A stretch of 64,000 nucleotides of DNA from Circinella umbellata. Its lineage: Eukaryota; Mucoromycota; Mucoromycetes; Mucorales; Lichtheimiaceae. Below, piece after piece: positions 63,814-64,000 of this stretch. The notes beneath the pieces were generated by a model. That model was not told where the DNA came from. It did no database searches and saw nothing but the letters and a program-made list of their open reading frames with translations. The stretch spans positions 1-64,000 of the forward strand of contig JAIWNF010000048.1 of the NCBI GenBank assembly GCA_025093555.1, given 5' to 3'. Position 1 is the first letter of the stretch. Every line of letters begins with the position of its first letter. Position numbers and translations under genes: made by a program.

Positions 63814-64000
63814 CACTGGCTCCCAAAAAATAGTGGAGCATCATTTATCAACAGGATATCAATAAATTATTGGTCTCATATATCATATATCATAAGAATG
63901 TCAGAAGGATATTAAAATAGTCTGATGGCACATTATTGGGATAATATTGGCAAAACGCATAGAAAATAGCAGTATTTTAATGATTCAAAAATAATTCAAA
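63814..64000. mobile_element. Tc1/mariner-like terminus, cut by the window end
   Basis: CACTGGCTCCCAAAAAATAG follows a TA dinucleotide. It resembles the common Tc1-like end CAGTGGCTCCCAAAA, and the AT-rich subterminal sequence continues to base 64000. Only one end is in view, so length and coding capacity are unknown. Confidence 0.5.

Overview
The window is nuclear DNA of an early-diverging filamentous fungus, most likely a Mucoromycota (Mucorales-type) species. The intergenic DNA is very AT-rich. Genes carry many short introns with GTAAGT-like donors and TAG/CAG acceptors. Proteins are studded with poly-Q, poly-N and poly-S tracts. Two degenerate 28S rDNA fragments read like a mucoralean sequence. 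The organism assignment is inference from these traits; no marker gene was searched. Exon maps below were built by hand from splice signals and frame continuity, so individual boundaries could be off by a base or choose a wrong alternative site.

Layout. 0.5-2.2 kb: a chitin deacetylase (-). 7-8.9 kb: an HMG-box transcription factor (+). 12-20.7 kb is a compact housekeeping block made of two divergent pairs: UBR7-like E3 ligase (-) with MCM5 (+), and RBM48-like minor-spliceosome protein (-) with a SYLF-SH3 Lsb3/Ysc84-type actin protein (+). 21-24.7 kb is a rearranged patch: a gene remnant interrupted by antisense 28S/ITS2 rDNA fragments, a short repeat-family gene, and two terminal-inverted-repeat (TIR) elements. 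26.3-28 kb: an acidic/basic low-complexity protein (+) of unknown role. 28-37.7 kb is gene-poor and holds two ~0.8 kb TIR elements and a decayed coding island. 37.7-57.2 kb is a run of six minus-strand genes: a 66-aa secreted knottin-like peptide, a 710-aa protein that I read as carrying a dead RNase H fold, another 66-aa secreted cysteine peptide, COG1 (Golgi tether), a SWI1-like SWI/SNF subunit without a visible ARID, and a Puf4/Mpt5-type PUF RNA-binding protein. 60.5-63.4 kb is a ~610-bp inverted duplication carrying a C2H2 zinc-finger gene in each arm. The window ends inside a Tc1/mariner-like terminus.

The genes do not form a pathway. The annotated set covers cell wall (chitin deacetylase), replication (MCM5), ubiquitin (UBR7), splicing (RBM48), endocytosis/actin (SYLF-SH3), Golgi traffic (COG1), chromatin (SWI1) and mRNA decay (PUF). 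The least explained material is the pair of secreted cysteine peptides bracketing the pseudo-RNase H gene, the rDNA insertions, and the four TIR elements plus the inverted duplication.
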